Source: Astragalus membranaceus | Taxonomy: Eukaryota > Streptophyta > Magnoliopsida > Fabales > Fabaceae | Assembly: GCA_039519185.1 (NCBI GenBank) | Contig: CM076846.1 | Coordinates: 106,488,442 to 106,552,441 of the forward strand | Reading direction: 5' to 3' | DNA length: 64,000 nucleotides | Part shown: positions 21,149 through 33,300 of the stretch, in pieces | Numbering within the stretch: the first letter of the stretch is position 1 | Layout of the letters: each line of letters opens with the position of its first letter | Translations under genes and position numbers: made by a program | The notes under the pieces: generated by a model | The model's input: only the letters and a program-made list of their open reading frames with translations | The model's database searches: none | Told to the model about the DNA's origin: nothing

Positions 21149-24100
21149 CTAGGGATAATAACTTTTCAATTTTGTTGCGTTCAAAGTCCTCTCAATCTTT
21201 CTTCCTTGGAGGGTCTCCAATTTAAAGGCTCCCGTACCAGTTTTAGATAAAATTTGGTAGGGGCCTTCCCAGTTTGGGGCGAGCTTTCCTTGGGAGGCGT
21301 TCTTCTGACCGATGTCAGCTCTTCTGAGTACCAGATCGCCTGGATCGAAATCTCTGTGAACGACTTTGGTGTTGTATCTGGTTGCAACCTTTTGTTTGAT
21401 GATTGCTTCTCGGAGCGAGGCCCGATCTCGGATTTCACCGATGAGGTCGAGTTCTTCTCTGAAGGCTTGGTCGTTATTGCTTTGTGTTTTGGGATTTGCC
21501 GTTCTCCAACTAAGTTCGCCGATCTCGACGGGGATGACCGCCTCGCTGCCGTAGGAGAGCCTAAAAGGTGTTTCCCCAGTGGAGCTTTGGGGGGTCGTCC
21601 GGTATCCCCAGAGGACGTAAGGCAATTCTTCTACCCAATTTCCTTTAGCATCGTCCAAACGTCGTTTCAGCCCGTTCAGTATTACTTTGTTTGCAGCCTC
21701 CGCTTGACCGTTGGTTTGAGGGTGCTCTACTGAAGTGAAATGGTGTTTAATTTTCAGTTCGAGCATTAGTTTTCGAAATCCCGAGTCTGTGAATTGAGTT
21801 CTGTTGTCCGTTACTACTACCTCGGGGATCCCGAACCTGCTCATGATGCTTTTTTTGAAGAATTTTATGCAGTTTTTTGCAGTGATGGTCGCCAGGGGTT
21901 CCGCTTCTATCCATTTGCTGAAGTAGTCTACAGCGACGATCAAGAATTTGACTTGTCCTGGCGCTTTTGCGAAAGGTCCGAGTAAGTCCATTCCCCACCA
22001 TGCGAAGGGCCACGTGGAGGATAAACTTGTGAGGTCTGTAGGGGGAGCTATGTGGACATTGGCGTGGATTTGGCATTTCTTGCACTTCTTCACATGATCA
22101 CTAGCATCGCCAATCATGCTCGGCCAGTAGTAACCGGCTCGAAGAGTTTTCCGTGCTAAAGATCGAGCTCCCATGTGCTGGCCGCAGATTCCCTCATGAC
22201 TTTCTGTTAATACATAAGCCGCTTCTTCTCCCTCGATGCATTTTATTAGCGGGGAAGAGAGGCTTCTTTTGTAAAGCGTTCCGTTGATGGCTGAAAAAGC
22301 CGAGGCCCTTCTCCTGATGTATTTGGCGTCGTTCCTGTCTAGGGGTTCTGTTCCATTGACGATGTATTCTACAATTGGGGTGATCCAGCTGTCCGTTTCT
22401 TCGAGCATACAGATTGTCGGGTTAAACAGAGGCTCGAGAGACACACTGGGTTTGTGTAGCGTTTCTTGGATGGTTGTCCTCTGGTTCCCTGGGGTTTTTG
22501 TGCTTGCGAGTTTGGCGAGGATATCAGCTCGTTGGTTTTCCGTTCTCGGGACATGAACTATCTTGCTTGTTTCAAATTCAGCCATTAGCGACCGTACCTG
22601 AAGCAGGTATTTCTGCAGGATCGGTTCTTTAGTCTCGTATTTACTTCCGATCTGGGAGACCACCAGAAGTGAGTCGGTATGAAGTTTTATTTGTTGGATT
22701 TGGAGGTCAATTGCCAGACGAAGTCCGGCGATGCAAGCCTCGTACTCTGCTTGGTTGTTCGAGGTGGAAAAGCTGAATGTAAGGGAACTTCGATGATGAC
22801 CCCCGTCGGGCTTTCTAGCATGATCCCAGCGCCACTCCCTTTTGGATTTGAGGACCCATCGACATACAGGATCCATATGTCAGATTCGGCGTTAGCAGGC
22901 GTCATTTCGGCGATGAAGTCCACCAAAACTTGCGCTTTAAGTGTTGTTCGAGCTTCATATTTAATCCCGAATTCTGAGAGTTCCACAGCCCATTTGATCA
23001 TTCTTCCAGCCAGATCGGGTCTATGGAGTATCTGCCTGATGGGGTAGTTAGTTCGGACGACTACCTGGTGGGCGACAAAATAGGCTCGAAAACGTCGAGC
23101 TGCGACAATGAGAGCTAGGGCGATTTTCTCGATTTTCTGATAACGACTTTCAGCTCCGCGAAGAGCTTTGCTTGCGAAGTAGATCGGGCTTTGCCCGGTT
23201 TCGAGCTCGCGCACCAGAACGGCGGCTAAAGCTTCTTCCGAGACCGCGAGATATAGGTATAGGGTTTCCCCTTCATTCGGTCGAGTTAAAATTGGAGGCT
23301 CGGAGAGACATTTTTTTAGTTGCTTCAAAGCTTCGTCTTGTTCAGGCGTCCATTCGAAATCCCTTTCTTTTTTTTGAGGATTTTAAAAAGTGGAAGAGAT
23401 TTGAATGCTGCATTTGATATGAAACGAGATAGAGCAGCTATCATTCCATTGAGTTTTTGCACTTCCCTTTTGGACGTTGGAGTTCGCATTTGTGTGACGG
23501 ATCGACATTTATCCGGGTTCGCCTCGATTCCTCTTTCTGTTAGGAAAAAACCCAAGAATTTCCCTGCTCGTACTCCGAAAGTGCATTTCTCTGGGTTTAA
23601 TCTCATTCTATTCTTTCGTACCTCACAAAAAATCGCTCTTAGATCGCTTATATGGTCGTCATCACTTCTGCTCTTGGCGATCATATCATCGAGGTAGACT
23701 TCTACGCTCTTACCGATCTGGTTTTGGAAAACTTTGTTCATCATTCTTTGATAGGTTGCTCCAGCGTTTTTTAACCCAAAGGGCATGACACGGTATGCGA
23801 AGTTTCCTCGGTCGGTGATGAAGGCGGTTTTTGCTTGATCTGGGGGAAACATGGCGATCTGGTTGTATCCGGAGTATGCGTCCATGAAAGATAATAACCG
23901 GAAACCGGAAGCGTTGTTGACCAAACGATCGATGCTGGGGACCGGAAAAGCATCTTTTGGGCAAGCTTTATTAAGATCGGTGTAGTCGACACACATACGC
24001 CATTTTCCGTTAGATTTCTTCACCAGGACTGGGTTTGATAACCAAGTCGTGTATTTAACCTCGGAGATAAAGTTGGCTCTGACGAGGTCGTCTACTGCTA

Positions 24101-24623
24101 AGGCGGCAGCAATGGCTTTCTCTTTGCTTTGAGCCCGCTTTCTTTGGGCGATCCATTTTGCTTCTGGGTTTATTGCGAGTCGATGGCAAGCAACCTCTGG
24201 TGGGATCCCAGGCATGTCTTCGGCCGACCAAGCGAAGATGTCTTTGAAATCTTTAAGACATTGGGTTAAATCGATTTTGATTTTTTCTGGAAGGTCGATC
24301 CCTATTTTGATATTTTGGGAAGGGTCTGAACCGAGCTGTATTTCGGCGAACTTTCCATCAGGCTCTGGTCTTTTGATTTTTCGTTTGAGCTCTTTGGTTA
24401 GCTCGTCGACGTCTTGCTGATTTTCGACTTTCGGATCGCAGCCGGTTTCTACGTTAGTGGCGGCGTTAACTTCAGTCGATCTACCTTTTGGCAGTTTGGG
24501 AGTCGACAGTTCTTCCGAAGGGGGAACCCGTTCATGTTTCGAAGCTTTTCGTTCGTTCTTCGTCCATAGGAAAAAACACCTGGAGGCCGACTCTAAGTCA
24601 GAGTTTAGAGTGATAACTCTGTT
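21149..24623 (-). pseudogene. Element A pol: reverse transcriptase, RNase H, integrase, frameshifted
   Basis: From high to low coordinates: reverse transcriptase from about 24215 (WRMCVDYTDLNKACPKDAFP, catalytic YLDDMI), then a frame change in a run of nine T near 23372, RNase H (YFASKALRGAESRYQKIEKI, WAVELSEFGIKYEA), a second frame change near 22785, the second RNase H domain (YEACIAGLRLAID, ENQRADILAKLAS) and integrase with its H2C2 zinc finger (HEGICGQH, CKKCQ), D of GMDLLGPF, D of VVTDNRTQF and E of HPQTNGQAEAA. The catalytic residues survive, but the protein cannot be made in one piece. DNRTQF replaces the usual DNGTQF. The frame also breaks just after the protease, near 24620. Confidence 0.88.
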
Positions 24624-26532
24624 TCAGAGAGAGTGGAACTTCATCTTTAAGTGTGTCGTGGATGTAACCGCCCCGAGCCTACCGAGGGTCGGTCTTCCTA
24701 AAATACCGTTGTAAATGGATTCACAAGGTAAGACGAGGAATTTGGTCTTAACGGTTCGAACCATTGGTTCGGTTCCGTAGGTAACCATTAGCTCCAGATG
24801 CCCAAGGGGTTTCGTTCGAGATCCGTTAAAGCCGGACAGAGCCGTTCCTCTATAAGGAGTGAGTTCCTCTTTGTCGATCCCCATTTTGTTCAGAAGATCG
24901 ATAAAGAGGATGTCTGATGAGCTCCCCTGATCTACCAAGATCCTACGTACCTCTTTATTCGCTATGATCGCCGATATTAGGAGAGGTACGTGTTTTTTGG
25001 CCTTTCCGTCAATAAGGTCGTCGTCGCTAAAAGATAATGGAGGTCGATTGCTCTTGATCGAGGTTGTTGATGTTGAAGCCACGCATAACAGTTTCTTCCA
25101 TTTTCTTTTCATTGATTTTCCCGATCCTTCGTGATCGAACCCTCCAGTTATCATCATGATAATCGAACGTTTTTTATCCAGTTCTTCGTGGTCTGGGTCG
25201 ATCACTTCTTTTCCTTTTTCCCTGGGATTTTCATTTCTTTCTCTTCCGATATTGTGAGATCGTTCTCCCTCCCTTTTGACATAGGAAGATAGCTTTCCCC
25301 GTTTTATTAAATCTTCAATGTCGTCTTTTAGGGCGTTGCAATGGTTTGTGTCATGGCCATTGCTTCTGTGGTATCGGCAGTATTTGTTGGCTTTCTGCCC
25401 AGGCCGGACAGGTAAAGACCTGGGAGGCTTGACGTCCCTGAATTCGACGTTCCAACATTCCCCTAGTAACTGGGCGTTGGAGACGTTGAGTTCGGTATAT
25501 ACCTGGTGGCGATTCTTTTTACCGGTGTTCCACGAATTTTTACGAGGGTCGATCTCGATGTGGCGTTTCGACGGTTCCGTATGTGACGATGTTTTGTCGA
25601 CTTTGGAATTTTCTTCTTCATTAATAAAGCACTGGGATAGCTCGAGGAATTCTTGAAGGGTGTTAGGTTCCCAGGTGTTGATGTGCTTTCGGAACGAGCT
25701 TCCACGGAGTAGACCTTGGGCCATGAAGAAGATTCGGAAAGCGTCGTCTAACTGCCGAACCTGAAGAGCCTCGATGTTGAATCGCTCTATATATTCTCTC
25801 AGGGGCTCATTTCCCCTCTGGACAATAGATGCTAAAACATTTTTGTTTTTGGGTTTGCTCTTGGAATGGGCAAAGTGCACCGAGAAGTGTTTCGCTAACT
25901 GGTCCCACGAGGAGATGGTATTCGACTTTAACGTCCGAAACCATTCGGAAGCCATTTTGTCCAGGGTTAACGAGAATATTCGGCATTTCATTTCCATGGG
26001 TACGTTTCGATACTGCATGGTTGTATCAAATTGGTCTAGATGCCTGTCGGGGTCGCCCGTCCCGTCATAAGTCTTCAGTCCTCCAGGTGGTTTCTCGAGG
26101 TACCGGGGGACCCGGAAGTTGTCGATCGATTTTGTGAAAGGACCTTTTCGCCCAGGTTGATTCGCCCGTGACGGTGGTTGGTGTCTGTGACGAGGTTCAG
26201 GACGTCCGTATCGTCGCGTTTGATTGTTTTGAATGTTGTCACGGCTCCTTGATCGTCTCCTTGACGAGGTCGAGCCTTCAAGATCGTCAAATTGGCGAGC
26301 CAGAGGAGAACGGAAACCATTCCCTCGGGGGCGGCGTGGAGGAGAATGAGGATCATCAAGATCGTCATATTGTCGAGCTAATGGAGAACGACAATCATTC
26401 CCTTCGTGAGGGTATGGGGAAAGGTGAAGATCGTTGAGACCATTATGTTGTCGAGCCAGAGGAGAACGGGAACCATTTCCTTGTTGACGGCGTGTGGGGG
26501 AACGATGATTGAGCTTTCTCCGAGGGGGTGAT
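24624..26532 (-). pseudogene. Element A gag (C-terminal part) and protease, cut off by element B
   Basis: On the minus strand the frame is open from the element B insertion point at 26532 to a stop at 24624. It holds LKTYDGTGDPDRHLDQF, the gag core (MKCRIFSLTLDKMASEWF, LREYIERFNIEAL), a CRYHRSNGHDTNHC zinc-knuckle-like site near 25370, and an aspartic protease site in VRRILVDQGSSSDILF. Joined to the upstream piece at 51468-51074 with element B and one target copy removed, the frame continues without a break (395 + 1909 = 2304 bases, 768 codons including the stop). In element A gag and protease share one frame; in element C they do not. Confidence 0.85.
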
Positions 26533-29500
26533 TGTCATACCCCAATTTTGTCCGGCTTAGGTCAAAACCCTAATTTTCCCCAAAAAATAAATAAATAAGA
26601 AAAAAAGAGCATCATGAATTGCATTTAGGGTTATAGAAGTCATTTCAAAGTTTCTAAAATCATTTTTGGAGTTGGAATGTACTTTTGGACAATTTAGGGA
26701 TTTTCAGTGCAAAAGGGTGTTTTAGTCATTTCGCAAATAAGGGATGTTTTCTCAGAACAAGCCACTTAACATGCATCCCAAGGTCTTAGAGGTCATTCCT
26801 AGGGGGAAAAGTCATTTTTAAAGTGAAAATGTGCTTTGGGAAAAAAACTAGGGTTTTTAGGGTGAAAGGGCATTTTGGTCATTTCACACTAAAAGCGGTT
26901 TTTTCGTCCCAAATCACCGAACCATCACCAAAGGATTATTTGAGGAAGATTTGTGCTTAGTTGTGATTTTTTTGTGCGCGTAAATATTAAGTCTCCTAGC
27001 ATAAAACTCAATTTTCGAACAAAAGGGCAAAATGGTCATTTTCGCTAGAGTGGGGCCCAAAATCAATTTTGGGAATGGTGTTGTCATGGAATTTTGGGCC
27101 CAATGATTGAATCCTAGGATGAGCCCAAAATAGAAAAAAGAATCTTCATGGAATAAAAGAATAATCATAAAAAGAAAAATCAAAAAGGATAATTACCAAG
27201 GTAGTGAGGAACAAAAAGTACAATGACAACTTGCATTTTTTCCCTCTCCTTCCCTCCTCATGGCTGCGAATTCCAGCCCATTTTTACCTCATTTTGTGTT
27301 TCTTCATGCCCTTAATCCATGTGAGTTGTATTCCTAGCCATTGATTAAAATTCTAGATCAAATCCTAGGCTACAACTATGTGCAAATTGACCTAATTGCC
27401 CTCAACAATTTTTGTGTACAAAAAACTCTTCAATTTCATATGACACCAGCTCATTCCCTTCCATTTGTGCTTTCTCATTGTCCCTAATCCTTGTGCATTG
27501 CAATCTTGACCATTGATTTAAATTCTATCTCAAATCCTAATGGTTTACAAGAAGCACATCGTCACAAATACCCTTAAGTTGGCCTTCATATAAAAAACCC
27601 AAAAAATAAGAGACTAAGACACATCACTCTCATTTTGACCCTAGCACACAATCAGCTGAAAAACCCTCTCTTCCTCTTCCTCCAAAACCGTAACCCCTCC
27701 ACCCATTTCCACCATCAATTCTTCAATTTTCAACCATCAAACCTTCAATATTCTTGATTCCTACACTAATTCCACTTCTAATCTTGCATTATCTTCAAAA
27801 CTCATCATCAAATCCTTCGAGATCAAGTGATTTTCGTGGCATTCAAGAAGAGCTTCAAGTGTTCTTGGTTTTTATTTCATTCACTATTTCATCTTTTCGC
27901 TAGATCTTGAAAGGTAAGCCTAGATCCTTGCTTCATTTTTAATTTTCTTGCATAAACTCATCTTCTACTCCTTCTTCTTCACATATTATCATCAAAAATA
28001 GCTAAAATGTAGTTTGTTGTTATTGTTGGTGGGTGAGAGTTGGCATCTCACCCTTGAATAATTGCTTTTATGTTGATTTTGCACTTGTTAGTGAAATGAA
28101 CTTTTGTTCATGTGTTTTTTACCTTGTTCATGAGTTTTTTTATCAAATAAAACTTATTTTCCTCACCTCTTTTACTTCGGCCTAGGGCTTATTTTGTTGA
28201 ATAATATGTTTTCTTGCTTGTTCCATGATTGGAGATTGATTTTGGGGTTTGATTCTACCATGTATGCCCTCGGGTTAGAGCTTAAATCCTAGGGTTTATG
28301 TTGCTTGTTTGTTTTCTTGAATTTTTGAGTTGGATAAATACATGCCTTGCGTGATGCTTGTCTTATAATTTCACATGTTAGTATAGGGTTGTGCCTTATG
28401 TTGCTTTTGTGTGCTCATTTACAAAGTTTTGGCATGAAATTGAGGATGAATTGTTGCTTGATGTGCTTCGGCCTTGGAGGCCAATTTTTGATCATTTTGT
28501 TGCTTGAAACTTGCTTTTTCGATCTTACTTGAGTGAATAAAATTGGTGACATTGTGTTTTTCACCTTTATTCTTTTTTTTTTTTACCTTTTACTTTACCA
28601 CTCAATAACTTTTTACCAAAAGTAAAAAAAACATTTTAACTTTTTACTTTACCATCTCATTAAATAATTACCATTTAGCTCATGCATTTTTACTTTACCA
28701 CCTCATTAAATAATTACCATTTACCTCATGCATTTTTACTTTACCATCTCATTAAATAATTACCATTTACTTCATGCATTTTTACTTTACTTTTCACTAA
28801 CTTTTTACTTAAAGTTTTACAACTCATCAACTTGCAAAAATACCCAAAACATTTTCACATTCATGCATCTTCATTCATACTTAGTTTATGTGACACTCTC
28901 ATGCATCCTCATATGCTTATATCTCTTGCATCCTCTTATGCATCTTTGTATGCCATCCATTCATAAACAAAGTGCTATGCATCCATTCCTTGTACACTCA
29001 TGCACTTGCATACTCCCATATTCTCACATGTTCATGCATTCTTGCATGCTTATGCATCTTGCATTCTTTTATTCTATCACATGTTTATGCATCCTTGTAT
29101 GCCATACATACATTCATAAACAAGTATGTTATACATTCAATAGTGTTATGCCTTGCATTCATTCTTAAATGTTCATGCATTCATTAATATCATGTCTTGC
29201 ATTCAATAACCAAATGTTCATGCATTCATGCCATGTCAATTACTTTAAAATCAAACAAAATTGCATTCAATAATGCTCATTCATTCCTTGTATGCTCATG
29301 CATCATCACCCAACCGTGCATTCATATCCACATGCTTACTCATTTAAACTAAGAATATCCCATGCTTATGATCAATTGTATTCACTTGTTCTTGATGCCA
29401 TGTAAATGTCTTGACTTGATTGTGTGCCCTCCTCTCCACTTGTATGACCTCCTAATGGAGACGTAAGTCTACATGCATGTTGTAGCATAGAGCCATTAGG

Positions 29501-30339
29501 GTAAATACAATCCTTCTTGCACACACACAATTACTTTGAGAACTTTGTTTTGCATCTTTAATAATTGAATCCTTTGATTGTATGGGCATGTTTAATCTTG
29601 GTTAATGAATAATATGTTCATGTTTGCTTGAGTATTATTCATTCATTTGCATTTGGTTATGGATTTAGAATTGGCTTGAAATGTTCTACTCCTTTTCTAA
29701 AACCCATTTCCTAAAATCATTTCAAAACAAAAGGAAACTTTTACTTTCAAAACAAAATAAATCAATCGTCATTAAACACCAATCACGCCGTTGCCGATTA
29801 GGTTGCTAATGATGATGTTGTTTTCAAAAGGAGTTAGTAGCGAAACCATTCTAATCGTTGTTGTTCAGCCTTCGCGAAAGCTCAATCCTTTTTCAAAACC
29901 AAAAGAGGAGAACTACGTAGCTTTGATTTCCTCATTGCATCTGAGGATACGTAGGAGCGGGCCACGTCCCGTCAAGCACCCTTTTCAAAAAATACAAAAA
30001 AAAATCTTTCTTTTCCCCATTTTCTTTCCAAACGCCTTTCTCAAATAAAAAAGAAAAACGAAAAGAAATAGAACATCGTTTCAAATCAAACTTTGTCGAA
30101 AACACACATCAAATTAATGGTTCCCTTTCGGTAGAAAGGAGATGCGGGGTGCTTATACCTTCCCCGTGTCAAACCGACCCCCGAACCTACATCTCCTGAT
30201 TTCGAAAAGACCACCCGCCTTGTATAAAAAGACAATTTTTCAATGTTTTCGTCTAAAAACTAAAATATTGATGGCGGCTTCATTTATCTTCCACGTTGTA
30301 CATCGAAGAAACCCCAACCGGATTTTTCGGGGTGCAACA
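26533..30339 (+). repeat. Element B 5' LTR (3.8 kb)
   Basis: No gene within. It is rich in CATGCAT and TTCATGCAT motifs between 28,850 and 29,350, has a 46-base threefold repeat at 28641-28778, and a GAGGATACGTAGGAGCGG segment near 29943. The open frames at 28728-29187 and 29791-30048 recur in the other LTR and carry no known domain. Confidence 0.92.
28641..28778. repeat. 46-base direct repeat, three copies, in the element B LTR
   Basis: Units start at 28641, 28687 and 28733 and read TTTTTACTTTACCATCTCAT then TAAATAATTACCATTTA and a CTCATGCA end. The same array is present in the other LTR near 49370-49507. Confidence 0.85.
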
Positions 30340-30341
30340 GC

Positions 30342-30360
30342 TGGCGACTTCACTGGGGAC
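30342..30360 (+). other. Element B primer binding site, a second tRNA-Arg type
   Basis: TGGCGACTTCACTGGGGAC, two bases after the LTR. The complement of a plant tRNA-Arg(ACG) 3' end would be TGGCGACTCCACTGGGGAT, so it differs by two bases. This is a different isoacceptor from the one used by elements A and C. Confidence 0.75.
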
Positions 30361-33300
30361 CTTTTTTTTAGAAAAAAGACGAGGGTCAAGCCTAATTAAC
30401 TTGATGTGTGGTTTAAAATTGTTCGATTTGAGTGATTGTTCTATTTCCCTCTTTTCGTCTTCTTCTTTCTTTTTCTTTCCTCTTCCTCTTTCTTTACCAA
30501 TTAATGATTGAGCATTCTTTGCATTTTCGATGTGTTGCATTCATGTGCATTTGCCTCTTTTCTTCTTCTATGTTTGCTTCTTGTTTCTTCTACTCCTTTC
30601 TTTACTTATGTTCATGCATTCCTCCAATCCCCATGATCCCTTCTTCTTTGCTCCCTTTCTTCAAAGGTAAGCTCATGCATCATTCCCCCCCATCTTATTA
30701 TGTCCCCTTCTTCTTCGCTCCCTTTCTTTGGTAAGTTCATGTATTCCCCCTTTCTATCATGATCCCCTCTTCTTGGCTCCTTTTCTTGAAATAAGTAGAG
30801 CATCAGATGATTGTTAGTACCCTAGGTTGTTTTCTTGCTTGTATTGAAATGATATATGCAAAACCCTAGGGTAGATGATTTTCTTTGGCTGGACTGTTTC
30901 TGGATTTTCTTTGCAGGTGGGGGGGTATGTTTGGCATTGTGCTCCTACACACACGTTGCACTCCCTTTGTTTTTATTTCTCGGTGAGACAGCCCTATACC
31001 CGGGCTAGAGTATATCTTAGGCTAGAACGAAGTCATTAGTGGTTGCTCACTGGACGTACGTCTTGTTGTGTGATTGCGAAGACTTCACCTAGAGTTTGGC
31101 TTTGTTTGATGACATCATCACTTGGACGTACGGCCTTGTGATCGGTGCTCTCAGATGAGGTCGTTGGCTCTAGGAACCTTATCTAGGGTCCTTTTAGTGC
31201 TATCCTTGAAGTGTGAACCCCTAAAAATAGCCTTAGATCATGTCGCTAAGAAACCCTGTAGGACACAAAGGAGCTGCATACCCCCGCATCCAAACTTTTT
31301 GAAAAAAATCAAGTGAATATATTTTTCCTTCTCTTTCATAAATACCAATATGAGGTGGCATATAGGGTATACTGCCCTAAATTTTCAAATCCCCACCTGT
31401 AAATATCTTTCTTTATGTAAATAACATGAAAAAGCATCCTCATCATCCGCACTTTGCATCATGGCATCATGCATTACATAAAACAAAATTTTGAAAAAAA
31501 ACAATTATCATCCCTATGGTATTTCATTCGTTCATAATCATGAAAAATCATCAAGTGATGCAATTTACGGTATCCTCATTCAAAATGCACATTCGTTCAT
31601 TCATTCACCCACTCATTCCATCGTCCATCCATATCACATCATCGCATTAATACTTTTATGTGTCGCAAATCAAAAATAAGCATTAACGTCTCATCTCACA
31701 TGCACCTTCATTCAATATCTCTAATGCATTAGGAAAGTAATTGCAAGCATCACGCATTTCATTTCATTGCATAAGAAAAATGAAAACCAGAAGCAGCTAT
31801 CATCCATATCGCATTTCATTCATCCTTGATTATGCAAAAGCTGTCATCAAATAAAGGCGGGCATCACATCAATATTGCGTGCATATATCATTCCGCTATT
31901 CATATAGCCTTAGCTCAAATGCACCATTTTCTGCATGCATTATTATTTTTCTCTTTCATATCATAACAAATAAACAAAAATCCAAAAACGTATGTTTTCT
32001 ACTAGAATTTAGAAAATGCATCGCATCTACCCCTTTTCCCTCTTTTTCATGGCATAAAAAATAAACACTTGAACGTTTCATTTTGCATGCATTTCCACGC
32101 GTTGAAAATAATTGTGAGTATCATGCATTTCATTTCATTGCATAAAAACAAAATAAAACAGGAAGCAATTATCATCCGCATTGCATAAGCATCACATTCA
32201 TCCGGGTGCATGTACAAAAAATCATCATCAAATAATACGGACATCGCGTCAATGTGGCACTCATGCATCATTTCATTAACCTCATCACTTTGTTCAAATA
32301 CATCATTTCTCCCTGCATGCATCCTTTCGAAACAAAGAAAATTTCTCATGTGATGGCTTAATGGATAGAAGTGCACCTTTGAACGACGAAGGGTAATGTC
32401 TCAAATTTGTTTGTCGACTACAAATTTGAGATGTTACTCTACGATGTCAGAGCACTTTGACCCAGTCGCACGTGTTTTAATTTCAAGTAGGAAATTAAAT
32501 TGGGTCAACTAATTGTCAAAACGTTTCAGTACATTGTGTGAAGTATTGAGTCAGGATCCACTCAATGTTTCAGGCAAGTTACTCAGGGTAACGACAATCA
32601 GTTGCCTCATATCACCATTCTTGCATCTCTCATCATTCAAAAAAGGGGCATTGGCATTTCGCATCTTGTCTCGCCTCTAAAAAATAAAAAAAAAATCAAA
32701 AATCAGTTTGAAAAAAAAGGGGGGCATCATTCTTGCATCATTCGCATTGGTATTCCATATTTTGTTTTGCATTAAAAACAACAAATAATTTAGAATAAGC
32801 CACACTTTTCGAGTAGTCGTTCTCCACGCATTTGCATCATACTTGCATATCATAATTTGTTCATTCATTCATTGCATAAAATAAAAGTTGTGATGAGAAG
32901 CGAGACGTTCTTGCAAAACAATCATCCTTTTTTGAAAAAGTTTATCCTTACTTGGTTGCAAACTCAAGGTGTTCCAAGGCACTCAGTTTTTCAAATCAAT
33001 AGCTCATTTGCATGTCTTTCAAAAGCACTGCATCCCATCCATTCCATGACAAAAAAAAAGAAGCAGCTCATCAATTCATTGTTCTAACTAATGTTGACTC
33101 TCTGTGAAGCATTCCTATAGTGAACGTGCATGACACGTGCAGTTTCTCTTGTTTGAGTCAGTCAGTTCCTTCCTTGTCATCATCACCATCCAAGTCTAAC
33201 CCCGCCCCGTCCATCCATAAGGCGCATATTCTCTCCCATCAGTGCATACTTGACTTTTTGGTTCATTCTCACTAACACTCTAAGTCCTCCATGCTGGGGC

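Noticed and set aside
28728..29187. 146- and 71-codon open frames in the element B LTR (also at 49457-49916)
   Set aside because: They are rich in Cys/His/Ile from the CATGCAT-type repeats, and both copies lie in LTRs.
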